Origin: Oscarella lobularis
Taxonomy: Eukaryota; Porifera; Homoscleromorpha; Homosclerophorida; Oscarellidae
Direction: 5' to 3'
DNA: 64,000 bases
Assembly: GCF_947507565.1 (NCBI RefSeq)
Contig: NC_089192.1
Span: 1,302,001-1,366,000, forward strand
Below, piece by piece: positions 1 to 10,629 of this stretch. The position numbers were made by a program, and so were the translations under genes. Under the pieces are notes generated by a model. It made no database searches, had not been told where the DNA came from, and saw nothing but the letters and a program-made list of their open reading frames with translations. How positions within the stretch are numbered: the stretch's first letter is position 1; each line of letters starts with the position of its first letter.

Positions 1-253
1 ATTTAAATTGTTTTGCTTGTCTTGTTTTATAGTTGCGTGTTCAGCCAGTGGACGGACTTGACATCTTTCAACGTGCATGCTCGCCAACAGAAGTCTTCTG
101 AAAAACTCATCAGCGAACCATAGCACGTAGAGCCTCTATTGATAGGGAGTCTCGTGAGAAGAGGGAACGAAACACTACTTTCTAGGAAAAGACACAGCAG
201 AAAAAAACCAGCGTGCAGATTATCTGTCCAGCAATACGTCAAAAGAAAAAGTG

Positions 254-2706
254 TTAGTTCTTGGAACAGACGGCGGCGTTAGCGTTTTTGAACAATATGT
301 AACCGTAGGTCAAGGGCTTGACTACAATTGGAGACTCTCTTGATTGAGACATGCCTGACATGTCGGGAAGTTTGCCATCCTTTCAATAGTTAGGTCAGTT
401 TATGCAAACTGCAATAAAAAATTACCTGAAGCTGAAGAATCTTGTTGTTTAGTTTAACTGTTGAAGATTGTAGAGTTCCCTCTTCTCCAGAAGAAAGATG
501 AAACTAGAAGGTCAGGGAGGCTGTATGGTGAAAGGAAAACCAAAATTCTATCCGACCTCTTCTCGATCAGCTTGATCTCCAGAAAGACCCTAGTGAAAGA
601 GGGGTTGAATCAAATAGGGTGAATATTAGTATTCAACTCAACTGACCGCTATTGTAAAACTGAATGACGTCGAATTGTTGATATTTAGAAAAGCTGTTGT
701 GACAGCTCCAGCTTCAGCCGCCTTGCAAAAGAGTCAATAGAAATATCTCAAACAAGAAATGCACTGACTCTTACTTCGGGATTACTGCATGCTGCGTATA
801 CTCGAAGATCGTCGGATATGTTTGCTTTAACTTGCAGAAACTAAACAGGTATCCCAAACCAATTTTCGAACGAATCGCTTATGTACCTTCATCCCCATCA
901 GGCGTTTGAACAAGAGTGCAGTGAAGTAATCTGGATACGGATCGGTAGTGTTTTTGTTTAGGAGCTACAAACGTAGAAACGACATTGGCTAAGAGATACG
1001 AAGTTCCGTGCTCGTGTCAGGTAAAGAAGAGCATACTTCGTAGTTGCCTCCCACCAAAGTCTGCCCTGTTAACAAACTTTTTAGATGGTACATGACAGCC
1101 GGTGAAATTTAGAATTACTGCAGAACGCTTTTTGATTCTGAGATGCAACAGAAGCCAAGGCGTCCTAAAGCAAGTCGATAATATCTATCAGCGTAAGAGC
1201 TCGTCTGACTCACCAAATACCAGAATCCAGACAGGAAAGTGTTTGTCGTTCCATTTCGACCGCTATGCCATGCAGCTGCCGTTTCTCCAACCCCTTCAGT
1301 AGTAATATCTAGCTAAGTATAAGTTGTAAATAAGGTCCTACATCCTTCAACGTTTGGAGCAGTTTCATTTATATCTTTGCCTAGTTTGGCCTACGTGAAC
1401 ACTCCAAGTGTTTGGAAATCTGAAAAACGCGCTCAGTATACAGCTAGAGATCCTTCTTTGTTAAGATAGCTAGACGTAAGGATTTGTTGAGGCAAATGGG
1501 GATCAAGGCCGTATCCTAACCACGTAGACACCTTTCAACTTAGTCATAATCAAACTAAACACTATGGCGTTACCAGGATAAATATGATACGTCGAAGCGT
1601 TCATGGCGTATCCGGCTTTTTGAAGCAACTTCTTTAGAAAATCTTCATTTGGATTCTCGTCTAAAGAAATTTCACATAGGTGATATTCTCTTTCAGTCCA
1701 AATGTTGTTCCAACCTGGGCCTATCAGCCACGGACGAGTGGAAGAATCGGGCCAAAGTTCATTAATCATCTGCCTGAAGCAGACGACAATACATGTAAGT
1801 TTATTTAAATAAGTAGCGTGCTCCTGTACCTAATAGTAATGTAATCATCAGCCATGTACGACGGGTCGATCTAATTTATTTTAATTAATGAATTGAGAAC
1901 CGCGTACGGTACGGCAAGTGCATACTTTTGACTGAAGCTCATTTCCAAACTATGAAAGAGAATTTGACGCACGGTCACGGGGCATATGACTCTGTACCTC
2001 GAAGCCGTACACGGGAAGTTTATTTTTGGCTGTATACTCCAACAAAGCTTGAGTATTCGTGGAATCAAAATGTGAAGTTTTGTTCTTTCGTCCGTACATG
2101 GCATTTAATCCAAAAACCTTGGAATAAATAATTTCTTGTTTAGAAGTAATTAGGATAATGTAACTCCACCAGTCTGATTTTAGCTGCCTGACAGAACTCA
2201 ACCAATTCGTGCCATCTGTCCATTGACATACAAAACCCCTTTTTATCAGAGCAAACGTGCTTGTGGAAAATCAACAAAAACGAATAGACCTACTGGCTTG
2301 CATGGTGAATGAGTTCCAACGTCATATATTGCCTATAGTCAATCCTTATTTTTCAAAGACTTACTTCTATGAAACTCACAACGTCTCCTTCTGAACCGCC
2401 CTAGCAAATAAGTTTGGAAGACTGTGGAAGTATGTACTCATGCAGTACTCATTGTACCACTCGAAGATGACCTGGCGACAATTGACTTGCCAGGTATACA
2501 AGCTGCGGATTTTTCAAATCAAGCACAAGCACGCTGCTATTGTACCAAGCGGGACTCTCTTCACTGTTTAGATGCCAGTCAAAATTGAAGCTGACGTAGC
2601 CATCGCTCGTCATTCCGATTGCATTGTTAAAATCAATGCTCAGCTCGTCCGCTCGAGCCGCAGAGAGGAAAAAGCAAGCGAGAAGATGAGTAGCGAACGA
2701 GCTCAT
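254..2706 (-). CDS. GH79 heparanase-like endo-beta-glucuronidase, 19 exons, complete
   Basis: Predicted secreted enzyme that cleaves glucuronide linkages in heparan-sulfate-like chains. Exons (high to low): 2706-2458, 2400-2365, 2332-2294, 2238-2170, 2117-1998, 1949-1926, 1870-1830, 1773-1574, 1515-1442, 1390-1342, 1293-1214, 1164-1119, 1065-1037, 964-887, 840-775, 721-647, 589-557, 503-426, 379-254. All junctions are GT-AG and in phase, giving 503 aa (human heparanase 543). ATG at 2706 opens a signal peptide ending SAARA. Family motifs: LDLKNP and LSPGHLRVGG; FGLNAMYGR; catalytic acid/base Glu in FGNE (about residue 175, in a 24-nt exon); YHIYPGYG; nucleophile Glu in WVGET (about 304); FWYL; FCRQTLVGGNYE; LRVYAAC. 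The region between LRVGG and the MDRWHELVEF motif is short, so the long excised linker of mammalian heparanase is missing, as in plant-type members. It lies 181 bp from the sialyltransferase on the same strand. Confidence 0.93.
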
Positions 2707-2887
2707 GAAGGAAACACAATCACGTGCCGCTTTGGGAAGCTCACGTGCTTCAATCCTCTATTTAATTGGACCATCAAATCGTAAGTCATTAGCTATGGCG
2801 TAATACACACAACGCAGTACTCCTCCTAACTCGAATGTCCTCGGTATATAATTATTATGAGCCTCGCATGCGCTCGGCAATTACTTG

Positions 2888-4158
2888 TTATGAAGTGCCT
2901 GAATAAACTGTAATTATTCCTTCCTCTTCGAGCTTCCGGCGAAGTTCTATTTCTGAGGTCAAATTATGAGCTCCACCTGGTCTAGTTTCTTCTCTGTTAC
3001 TGAAATAGTGTTTGTATTTGCCTTCCTTGTTGAGCCCATACCCAAACACATTCACCTACGTTAATTAAGAAGTCAGATGTTTCTGTGAATCATGCAGCCG
3101 CTGTTTCTTTCTTGTGCATACCTTGTTGCAAACATGAACAGCGAAAACTAGAAGAGTGACTCCGCTTGATGGAACCGCTGTATTGCCCGCCATCCACCTT
3201 TTCGTGCATTGATACACGTCTGGATGAATTATAAAGATCTGTGAGGCGTGAGCGCAATGCCTTATCGGTAAGCCAGTTCCAAGTCGCGCGTAGCCCGGCT
3301 TACATCGGATTGATTGATGGAAAGTTCTGACGATGCTCTTCCTGCAAACTCAATTGACTTCAGTGCAGAAGGTATAACGAGCACTTTGTTTGGCTTCTTA
3401 TAGAATTCAGCTATGCGACCGTGGAGACTTTGAAACGTCGTCTTTTTGCCGACATCTGCTTCATATTTCTTCGTAATTGCCGAGTTCATTCTAGACCAAT
3501 ACATAGAATATATATATATATATATACATATATATACACACACACATATGTATATCACTTCTGAATGCACTTGCCTTATTACGACGTCGTGGCTATCGAT
3601 AATGGGACCGTAGTTAGATCCAATCATGTTATCCGAGTTACCGACAACAGCACACGAAATTCTTCCTTTCTCCTTTCTCCACTGACCGAAAATGTCTGCA
3701 CTTGAAACTGCTTTCAAAACGCCTGGAGAAGTGCGACGAAATCTTCTTTCTGTGAAACGACCAATTTTTGAGCTCTATAATAACGGAAAGAGCACATTAC
3801 GCCTGCCCTTTTGTTTGCGTGACAACTGCACCCGTATCGCTTCAATGGATTCTTTCGATACCGGTGGATCGCTCCGAGACCAAGTGGCATTCAGCGCTGC
3901 ATCGCATCGATCGCAAAACCATTTGGAACGAGTCAAAATGAGACCTAGAAGATAGCGTGCAGACAGATTGAAACACGTACAGTCTAGTTGTAGAGCGATA
4001 TACGGTATCGTTGACTCACGTACCACACGTCGAAGGTGGCAGCATTTCAGTTGATCGCAACGCTCTCTTAGTGCCAGTTTGTATATGAAGACAACAGCCA
4101 GGCTCAGGACAAAACAGACCGATAAAGGATAAAACTTCCTTCGGAGAGGCTTTCTCAT
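2888..4158 (-). CDS. GT29 sialyltransferase, copy 1, 6 exons, complete
   Basis: Golgi type II membrane enzyme predicted to transfer sialic acid from CMP-sialic acid to glycans. Exons: 4158-4020, 3944-3832, 3774-3575, 3490-3304, 3238-3122, 3055-2888; 307 aa, in phase throughout. ATG at 4158 gives a short basic tail, then a membrane anchor (PLSVCFVLSLAVVFIYKL). Sialylmotif L is CAVVGNSDNMIGSNYG..IDSHDVVIR, followed by MNSAITKKYEADVGKKTTF; motif S is AVPSSG...CNKVNVFGYG; motif III is HYF; motif VS has His and Glu in HNLTSE. The subfamily (ST3, ST6, ST8) cannot be settled by eye. Intron 3 uses a GC donor (AG|gcaagt), required to keep the IR-MN junction in phase. Shorter than most vertebrate members because the stem is short. 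A paralogue sits at 7322-8597 and a relic at 12597-13187. Confidence 0.92.
3509..3555. repeat. TA/CA microsatellite inside sialyltransferase intron 3
   Basis: Run of TA dinucleotides passing into CA dinucleotides within the intron that separates the motif L exon from the next. The paralogous intron at about 7939-7995 carries a diverged version, so the simple repeat predates the duplication. Confidence 0.9.
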
Positions 4159-4440
4159 TGTCTGCACACGAAGGTCACGAGACGCGTGACGTAGTAATAC
4201 TAGTAATACATAGCACCTATGCGGCGCCTGAGAAAAGGGGTTCCTGCGTGCGATTTACCCCGCTACATCTGCTACATCCTCCGCGAGGGTTCGGAGAGTT
4301 CGGTAGAAGTGAGCTAACACTCTAAGTCGTACAGCGAAGCGATTTTAAGCATGCGATGTGGAGTGGCATGCGCGAAGTTATATCGCACCAATTTCTCGAA
4401 CGAAACTCGCGCCGGTTCATGCAAACGCGCACGTCTAAAA
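4159..4440. other. Upstream region of sialyltransferase copy 1
   Basis: No open coding stretch that I trust. It should hold the promoter of the minus-strand sialyltransferase that starts at 4158. Short matches to the region upstream of copy 2 (for example gacgcgtgac near 4181 and near 9235) suggest parts of this flank were duplicated and rearranged too. Confidence 0.4.
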
Positions 4441-4469
4441 ACGTTAAAAAAGAGGAGGAAGTCGATCGT

Positions 4470-4548
4470 ACAGTAAAAAAGAAGAAGGAAAAAAAGAAAA
4501 GAAAAAAAGAAGCGAGGCGGAATTGAACCGGCGTCTACTCTACCGGCA
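4470..4548 (-). other. Homopurine tract next to a tRNA-like B-box
   Basis: The plus strand has a nearly pure A/G tract (about 4475-4513). Read on the minus strand, the adjoining sequence contains CCGGTTCAATTCCG, which resembles a tRNA T-arm (TTCAA loop with a mostly paired stem) followed by a T-rich tract. A D-arm-like GATCAGTGCCGGTAGAG lies only about 15 nt upstream, and no acceptor or anticodon stem can be formed. This is not a functional tRNA; a deleted tRNA pseudogene or tRNA-derived SINE remnant is possible. Confidence 0.25.
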
Positions 4549-4679
4549 CTGATCGCGCGCCATATCTACCCACCTTTGTATATACAAACACCCATACCTA
4601 CGCACTGCACCACGGGAACCACCACACCAACCACCGATCGCTTTGCATCGCGTTTTATATCGCTACCGGGATATAAGTG

Positions 4680-4776
4680 GGTTATCACACGGCTTTCTCG
4701 GGCGATTCAGGATTTATCATCCCGACACCCGAGGGAGAGGCGAATCCCGTATCGCCCTCGACGCCATGTGATAACC
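4680..4776. repeat. Imperfect inverted repeat (possible small foldback element)
   Basis: GGTTATCACACGGC near 4680 pairs, with one mismatch, with GCCATGTGATAACC near 4763. An inner CTCGGGCGAT / ATCGCCCTCGA pair extends the hairpin. No transposase is present and no target duplication was confirmed. Confidence 0.5.
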
Positions 4777-4794
4777 TATATGTATTGCCCATAG

Positions 4795-4880
4795 TTATTT
4801 CTTATTTTGCAAAGACTTGTTTTATGAATTAGACTCGCAACACCTCCCTCTGAACCGCCCTAGGAAATAAGTTCGGAAGC
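4795..4880 (-). pseudogene. Relic of GH79 exon 2
   Basis: On the minus strand the core GGCGGTTCAGAGGGAGG and its flanks resemble GH79 exon 2 (2365-2400) and its surroundings, and match more closely the relic at 9660-9760. Isolated exon fragment with no neighbours in order. Confidence 0.55.
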
Positions 4881-4884
4881 TCGA

Positions 4885-5440
4885 TGTAGTCGGCGTGGAA
4901 AGATGTCGATGCTGTTTCCGACGTACTCGATGCAGACGTCGTCCGCAAATTTAAAGAATTTTACGACGAAATCGAGATTGCTGATATCAAATTGAAAGAT
5001 CACGCGTTGCAATTAAGCTGCCCTCTTGAGCGTCAGATCAAAGAAGACGGGCGACGAAAAACCAATTCAAGCGGAGCTCGATGATTTTGAAAAATCGTCT
5101 CCGTGTTCCCACGAGAATATCCAGTCTTTTCTCGACGAATGGAAGCCCAAAGTCCAGGAAAAGATAGACGCCTATCTTTACTTGCGTCAACTCGATGTGC
5201 CCTTTCTGCAGAAAAACGAAAGCCTTCGAAGCGCCATCGATAATTCTGACGGCGATCTCTGTTTCTCAGCTACACAAAAAAACGAAAAGCGTCTGAAGCT
5301 AACTATCTCATGGTCGATTTTGATCTTCACCCCGACTTGAAGCATGCAGTCTTCAATGGTGATGTGGTACAGAAACGGCAAATTCGTGCAGTTCGGTAAG
5401 AACCGCGAAAAAATTATCAAGAACTTCGTTGCAAAATCGA
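4885..5440 (+). pseudogene. Decayed or multi-exon coding fragment, unknown family
   Basis: The plus strand has coding-like stretches rich in charged residues: about 4889-5040 (DVVRKFKEFYDEIEIADIKL) and, in another frame, 5026-5340 (ELDDFEKSSPCSHENIQSFL, then LDEWKPKVQEKIDAYL), then a third frame near 5300-5395. Frames change without convincing splice sites, so this is either a frameshifted pseudogene or exons whose boundaries I could not place. No domain recognised. It looks helical and intracellular. Confidence 0.35.
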
Positions 5441-5895
5441 ATTGAAACTTAATTCAAAGCGAATTAAAGTGAGACGATTGCGTGAAAGCTGATGTTCTGG
5501 CTGATGTTATTTTTTGTCCTGCTCTTTTTGCTTGTTAGCGCGCGTCCACTGTTGTCGAATCGTGTGCCGTTGCTCGTTGATCAATAGCTTTGCATTGCAA
5601 AAAGCGTTTGGCAGGCCTCGAGAATAAGCTCTTATTGAGAAGAACGAAGTGTCTGCCTCCCTGAAGGAACTGGGTAAACAAAGACGACATCGAATCAGCC
5701 CTGTCGTTTCTGGTATTTGGTGGGGAGCGCCGGCCGTCATCACTTTCTTCGTCGTTGCTATAGCAGCAGAGAAGATGCTTTGGAGCTCTGCGAGAGGTTG
5801 AAAGCGTGGCTAGCTGGCTCCCATTAGAATTCGTCCAAGACTCAAACAGGATGTCATTTAGATGACTTCATCTCAGCCATAGGAAGCTCAACTCC
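5441..5895. other. Gene-poor spacer with two hydrophobic ORF fragments
   Basis: A 31-codon plus-strand ORF near 5492-5587 begins MFWLMLFFVLLFLLVSARP (membrane or signal-like), and a hydrophobic stretch (APAVITFFVVAIAA) lies near 5728-5770. They may belong with the decayed coding fragment just upstream. No complete gene is seen. The segment ends where duplicated GH79 sequence begins. Confidence 0.3.
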
Positions 5896-6438
5896 ATAAC
5901 CTGGGCCTATCAGCCACGGACGAGTGGAAGAATCGGGCCAAAGGTCATGAATCATCTGCCTGAAGCAGACGACGATACATGTAAGTTTATTCAATAAAGT
6001 AGTGTGCTCCTATTACCTAATAGTAATGTAATCATCAGCCATGTACGACGGGTCGATCTAAATGGTGAATGAGTTCCAACGCCATATATTGCCTATAGTC
6101 AATTCTTATTTTTCAAAGACTTGGCTTCTATGAAACTCACAACGTCTCCTTCTGAACCGCCCTAGCAAATAAGTTTGGAAGACTGTGGAAGTATGTACTC
6201 ACGCAGTACTCATTGTACCACTCGAAGATGACCTGGCGACAATTGACTTGCCAGGTTTTTTCAAGTCAAGCACAAGCACGCTGCTATTGTACCAAGCGGG
6301 ACTCTCTTCACTGTTTAGATGCCAGTCAAAATTGAAGCTGACGTAGCCGTCGTTCCGATTGCATTGTTAAAATCAATGGTCCGCTCGAGCCGCAGAGTGG
6401 AAAAAGCAAGCGAGAAGATGAGTAGCGAACGAGCTCAT
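5896..6438 (-). pseudogene. GH79 heparanase pseudogene, copy 2
   Basis: Order on the minus strand: exon 1 (6438 down to about 6237), exon 2, part of exon 3, then exon 7 and the first part of exon 8. Compared with the intact gene, exon 1 has two small deletions (about 8 and 7 bp) that break the frame, the exon 2 donor gtaagt is changed to gccaag, and exon 3 is fused directly to exon 7. That deletes the exons for FGLNAMYGR and the catalytic FGNE. It stops abruptly in exon 8 at about 5896. It cannot make an active enzyme. Confidence 0.88.
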
Positions 6439-7321
6439 GAAGGAAACACAATCGCGTGCCGCTTTGGGAAGCTCACGTGCTTCAATCCTCTATTATATTT
6501 TTGCTTCAACTGTGCAATTTATTTAGACCATCAAAACTTATGTCAAGTGAACCAGTCTCCTTGCCAGGCAGACAAAACAAGGCTAAAATCACGCATCAAG
6601 CAATGATATTTGCAAATCCTTGCTTCTATGCTGCCTTGACCAAAGTGCTCTCCGAAACTATGCTTGAGCATATTTTCTGAGGCAATGAGGTGAAGATGCA
6701 GCCTGGAAAACACTGCAGAAAAATTTATGACGCGCGCTAATTAATTAAGTGGGAGTTGCTCCAAAGAACCCTCCAAAGACGGAATTGCAGCTCTTAAGTA
6801 ATCGAGCGCTGCCAATCGGCTCCTCTGTTTGCTGCTGCTGGCGTGAGAAAAACACGTAAAATTTATGTGCAATTCCACGGTATCGTTTTTTTCTTGCACG
6901 CACTCGCTTGTCGTACGTCATTTTCTCGTAGAAGAGGTGTCCTAACTGTGCACGCTTTTGGAGCATCTCTATGTGCCCTACTGATCGTAATTATTACCTG
7001 ATTTACCTGCCAGGCCAGTGACGTCACCTACGAACTTGAGTCTACACGAAAATCTGGCAAGAGAATAAATTTGACGTCATATCCTGCCAGGTTTGTCGGC
7101 CCCGATGCATAGAGAAGTCGATTGAGTAGCAGTCCTTTCTGACACAATGGCATGCATGCAGAGAGATCAGAGGGATCCAAGGATTTCTATGACCAATTCA
7201 ATTAGACCATCAAATCATAAGTCATAGCTATAGCGTAATACACACAACGCAGTACTCCTCCTAACTCGATTTACTCAGTACGTAATTATTATGAGCTTCG
7301 CACGCGCTCGGCAATTAGTTG
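6439..7321. repeat. Duplicated upstream segment of the GH79 gene plus sialyltransferase 3' flank
   Basis: About 6440-6720 matches 9905-10180 and, more weakly, 19870-20160, including the run from GTCAAGTGAACCAGTCTCC to AAACTATGCTTG. About 6745-6850 matches 10195-10270 and 20165-20225. From about 7195 the sequence matches the 3' flank of sialyltransferase copy 1 (2760-2887). In copy 1 the two flanks are joined directly, so that copy has lost roughly 700 bp, or copy 2 has gained it. No trusted gene inside. Confidence 0.7.
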
Positions 7322-8597
7322 TTAGGAAGCGCCTGAATAAACTGTAATTATTCCTTCCTCTTCGAGCTTCCGGCGAAGTTCTACTTCTGACGTCAAGTTA
7401 TGAACTTCACCTGGTTTACTTTCTTCTCTGATACTCCAATAGTGTTTGTATTTGCCTTCCTTGTTGAGCCCATACCCAAACACATTCACCTACGTCAAGA
7501 AGTCAGATTTTTCTGTGCATCATGCAGCCGCTGTTTCTTTCTTGTGCATACCTTGTTGCAAACATGAACAGCGAAAACTAGAAGAGTGACTCCGCTTGAT
7601 GGAACCGCTGTATTGCCCGCCATCCACCTTTTCGTACATCGATACACGTCTGGATGAATTATAAAGACCTGTGAGGCGTGAGCGCATTGCCTTGTCGGTT
7701 AGCCAGTTTCAAGTCGCGTGTGGCCCGGCTTACATCGGATTGATTGATGGAAAGTTCTGACGATGCTCTTCCTGCAAACTCAATTGACTTCAGTGCAGAA
7801 GGTATAACGAGCAATTTGTTTGGCTTCTTATAGAATCTAGCTATGCGACCATGGAGACTTTGAAACGTCGTCTTTTTGCCGACATCTGCTTCATATTTCT
7901 TCGTAATTGCCGAGTTCATTCTAGACCAATACATAGAATATATATACATATACATACATATATATACATGTATATTGCATATATATAATTATTGCAGATA
8001 ACTTCTGAATGCACTTGCCTTATTACGACGTCGTGGCTATCAATAATGGAACCGTAGTTAGATCCCATCACGTTATCCGAGTTACCGACAACAGCACACG
8101 AAATTCTTCCTTTCTCCTTTCTCCACTGACTGAAAATGTCTACACTCGAAACTGCTTTCAAAACGCCTGGAGAAATCTGAAGAAATTTTCTGTCTGTGAA
8201 ATGACCGAATTTGGAGCTCTATAATAACGCAAAGAGCACGTTAAGCCCACTCTTTCGTTTACGTGACAAGTGCACCCGTATCGCTTCAATGGATTCTTTC
8301 GATACCGGTCGATCGCTCCGAGACCAAGTGGCATTCAACGCTGCATCGTATCGATCGCAAAACCATTTGGAACGAGTCAAAATGAGACCTAGAAGATAGC
8401 GTGCAGGCCGATCGAGACACGTACAATAGCGATATATCGTTGTTCTCGACTCACGTACCACACGTCGAAGTCTCAGTTGACCGCGTGCACGAACGCTCTC
8501 TTAGTGTCAGTTTGTAATTGTAGATGAAGACAACAGCCAGGCTCAAGACAAAACCGACCGATAGAGGATACAACTTCCTTGGGAGAGGCGTTTTCAT
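7322..8597 (-). CDS. GT29 sialyltransferase, copy 2, possible frameshift at exon 1-2 junction
   Basis: Paralogue of the gene at 2888-4158 with the same six exons: 8597-8455, 8388-8276, 8218-8019, 7920-7734, 7668-7552, 7489-7322. Exons 2-6 are fully open with identical lengths. Motif L (CAVVGNSDNVMGSNYG), motif S, motif III (here HYW) and VS (HNLTSE) are kept, and the intron 3 GC donor is conserved. Exon 1 keeps the membrane anchor but a net 2-nt loss near its end makes the gtgagt donor phase 2, which puts exon 2 out of frame. A weaker donor 7 nt upstream (T|gtggta, exon end 8462) would restore phase. It is therefore either a young pseudogene or a gene with a shifted donor. The open downstream exons favour recent or ongoing function. 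Confidence 0.65.
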
Positions 8598-8863
8598 TTT
8601 CTGCGCACGAAGGAGACTCGATCCAAAATCCGGGTCACGTGATCGATTCTCGTTCTCTGGTTACGGCAGAGATATAAAAGAGTACAATCTCTGGTTACGG
8701 GTGGTTACCCGTATGCTTCTGCTCTTTTGGCGTTTTTTCTCTTCGCTACGTTCATTCTACCAATAGCTATCTTATCGATCGAAGTGCTGAAGGTACGGCT
8801 AGGCTATCGAAGTGGGTAATTTGATTCGCCAAGCGTCTAATCGCTGAAACGCGTCGTTGTTTC
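8598..8863. other. Upstream flank of sialyltransferase copy 2
   Basis: No coding sequence recognised. CTCTGGTTACGG occurs twice (near 8653 and 8690), and a GGTGGTTACCC short palindrome-like motif follows. Possible promoter of the minus-strand copy 2 gene. Confidence 0.35.
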
Positions 8864-9048
8864 TGTACCATTTACTTTTCTTTCGAGCCCTTTGAGGCTT
8901 CAACGCGAAAACCCCACTTTATATATGCACTGACGCTCACCCGAATGCCAACGATGTCCTCGTAGAATGCTCCAGTCGTTCAAACCGGTCTTGAACGAGT
9001 GCCGTTGGAACGACTGGAGCTTTGTTCGAAAGAAAAGTAGATGGTACA
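8864..9048. mobile_element. MITE-like foldback element, 185 bp, about 24-bp terminal inverted repeats
   Basis: Left end TGTACCATTTACTTTTCTTT (8864 on) is the near-perfect reverse complement of the right end at 9025-9048 (one mismatch within these 20 bases). A second, internal inverted pair is GCTCCAGTCGTTC (8969-8981) and GAACGACTGGAGC (9008-9020). Non-coding. No clear target-site duplication in the flanking bases. Confidence 0.65.
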
Positions 9049-9140
9049 TTACCACACGTAGCCACCCGTAACGACCCTTGCTTCAACAAAATCGATCACG
9101 TGACCCGGAGTTTCCTATCCTGTCTTATTTTAAATCGCTT

Positions 9141-9154
9141 GCGCGCGCGCGCGC
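9141..9154. repeat. Alternating GC tract
   Basis: Seven consecutive GC dinucleotides; such alternating purine-pyrimidine runs can adopt Z-DNA. It lies about 540 bp upstream of the start of sialyltransferase copy 2, so a regulatory role is only a guess. Confidence 0.6.
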
Positions 9155-9283
9155 TGACGGCGACTGACCTGTAGGGTATCCATCGCGGCAGATATCAACC
9201 GCGTTTAACCTAATTGGTCGATGGTCGATCACGCGACGCGTGACATACTAGAAAAACATACACGTCACAGAGGCGTTCACTGC

Positions 9284-9303
9284 AGAGCCGTATATACGGC
9301 TCT
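9284..9303. repeat. Perfect 20-bp palindrome
   Basis: AGAGCCGTATATACGGCTCT is its own reverse complement. It is followed by two copies of CTCTGGTTCACTG. Possible binding site or hairpin; no function known. Confidence 0.6.
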
Positions 9304-9629
9304 GGTTCACTGCTCTGGTTCACTGTACCGTAGGCCGGCTTCTTTTCGATTTCTACGTTCTCTCGCCGTTTGCTGACACAAGTTCGTGACTGCTTGAGTC
9401 GAAGCAACGGCATATAAAATCGAAGCTGCTCCGAGCTAGAAGCCCGGTTTGGTCACTTATCGGTCGATCGTTCGCGTTGGTCGCCACGCGCCGCGAGACT
9501 GCAATCAGAAAAGTATGTCATTGTGTTATCGCTTCACTCCGTGCTCAGATCGCTTCTTTTGGAAGCGTTATAACTACTAAGTCTCTCCACAAGCTCAACA
9601 AAAACGAGTCGACCTACAGCTAGGCTTGC

Positions 9630-9902
9630 ACGGTGAATGGAATGAGTTCCAGCGTTATATATTGCCATTTCTTATTTAGCAAAGACTTGTTTTATGAAAC
9701 TCACAACACCTCCCTCCAAATTAATTATAACCGCCCTAGGAAATAAGTTCGGAACCCCCATGCAGTCGTTTCATTTGCATGAATTATTTTATGTGGAGCT
9801 GGGCAATCTAAAAGGAGGGTGTTTTAAATCAATGCTCAGCTCGTCCGCTCGAGCCGCGGAGAGGAAAAAGCAAGCGAGAAGATGAGTAGCGAACGAGCTC
9901 AT
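9630..9902 (-). pseudogene. GH79 5' relic, copy 3
   Basis: Minus-strand remnants of exon 1 (start ATG at 9902, then the signal-peptide part), exon 2 (split by a short AT-rich insertion near 9719-9732) and exon 3 (near 9646-9664). The exon 1 mature region is replaced by unrelated sequence. Non-functional. Confidence 0.75.
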
Positions 9903-10629
9903 GAAGGAAACACAATCACGTGCTGCTTTTTACGTGCTTTAATCTTCTATTCTGTTTTTTCTTCAACTGCGCAATTTAACCTTATGTCAAGTGAACCAGT
10001 GTCCTTGCCAGGCAGACAAAACAAGGCTAAAATCAGGCATCAAGCAATGATATTTGCAAATCCTTGCTTGTATGCTGCCTTGACCAAAGTGCTCTCCGAA
10101 ACTATGCTTGGGCATATTTTCTGAGGCACTGAGGCGAAAGAACAAGAAGCTGCTGCCTGAAACAACTGCAGAAAAATTTATAACGCGCGTTAGGTAGCTA
10201 AGACTTGGATTGCAGCTCTCAATCGAACGCTGCCGCTTGCAGCAATCTGCTCCTCTGTTTGTTGCTAGTGCGTTCTCACGGCCGCCCTGGGCAAAGGCCT
10301 AGTTGAGGATGCGGCGAGGAACGAGGCGAACGGGCAGCGCGATCGTTTACTCTTTTCGCCAAAAGCTGATACAGGTACGTAGCGGCGAATGGACTATCGT
10401 AGCTATTAGGCAGGAATCTCCCGCAGTCGAATCGCTGAATTTTGTGTCGCTTTTTGAGGATTTTACTAGTCAGACAGACACTTGCCGCATTTTTTTGTCA
10501 CCTCGTGATGCTGACAATTGACGTCAGAGCGCACGAGATGTGGAACGATGATCCAATGAGAGTAGAGCTGACGTCACCGTATCAGTGTGACGTATTTTCG
10601 CAGATCGAAAGCAGCAAATATATCTCGCA
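9903..10629. promoter_or_regulatory. Shared upstream segment running into the tetraspanin 5' region
   Basis: 9903-10270 is the same duplicated GH79 upstream segment found at 6440-6850. The part from about 10280 to 10375 (including CAGCGCGATCGTTTACTC) recurs at 20225-20320. Small ORFs here look like chance. Since the GH79 relic points left and the tetraspanin starts at 10630 pointing right, this interval probably was, or is, a two-way promoter. No element is proven. Confidence 0.4.

Noticed and set aside
4500-4600. tRNA gene on the minus strand
   Set aside because: Only a B-box-like T-arm and a D-arm-like motif can be formed; the anticodon and acceptor stems are missing.
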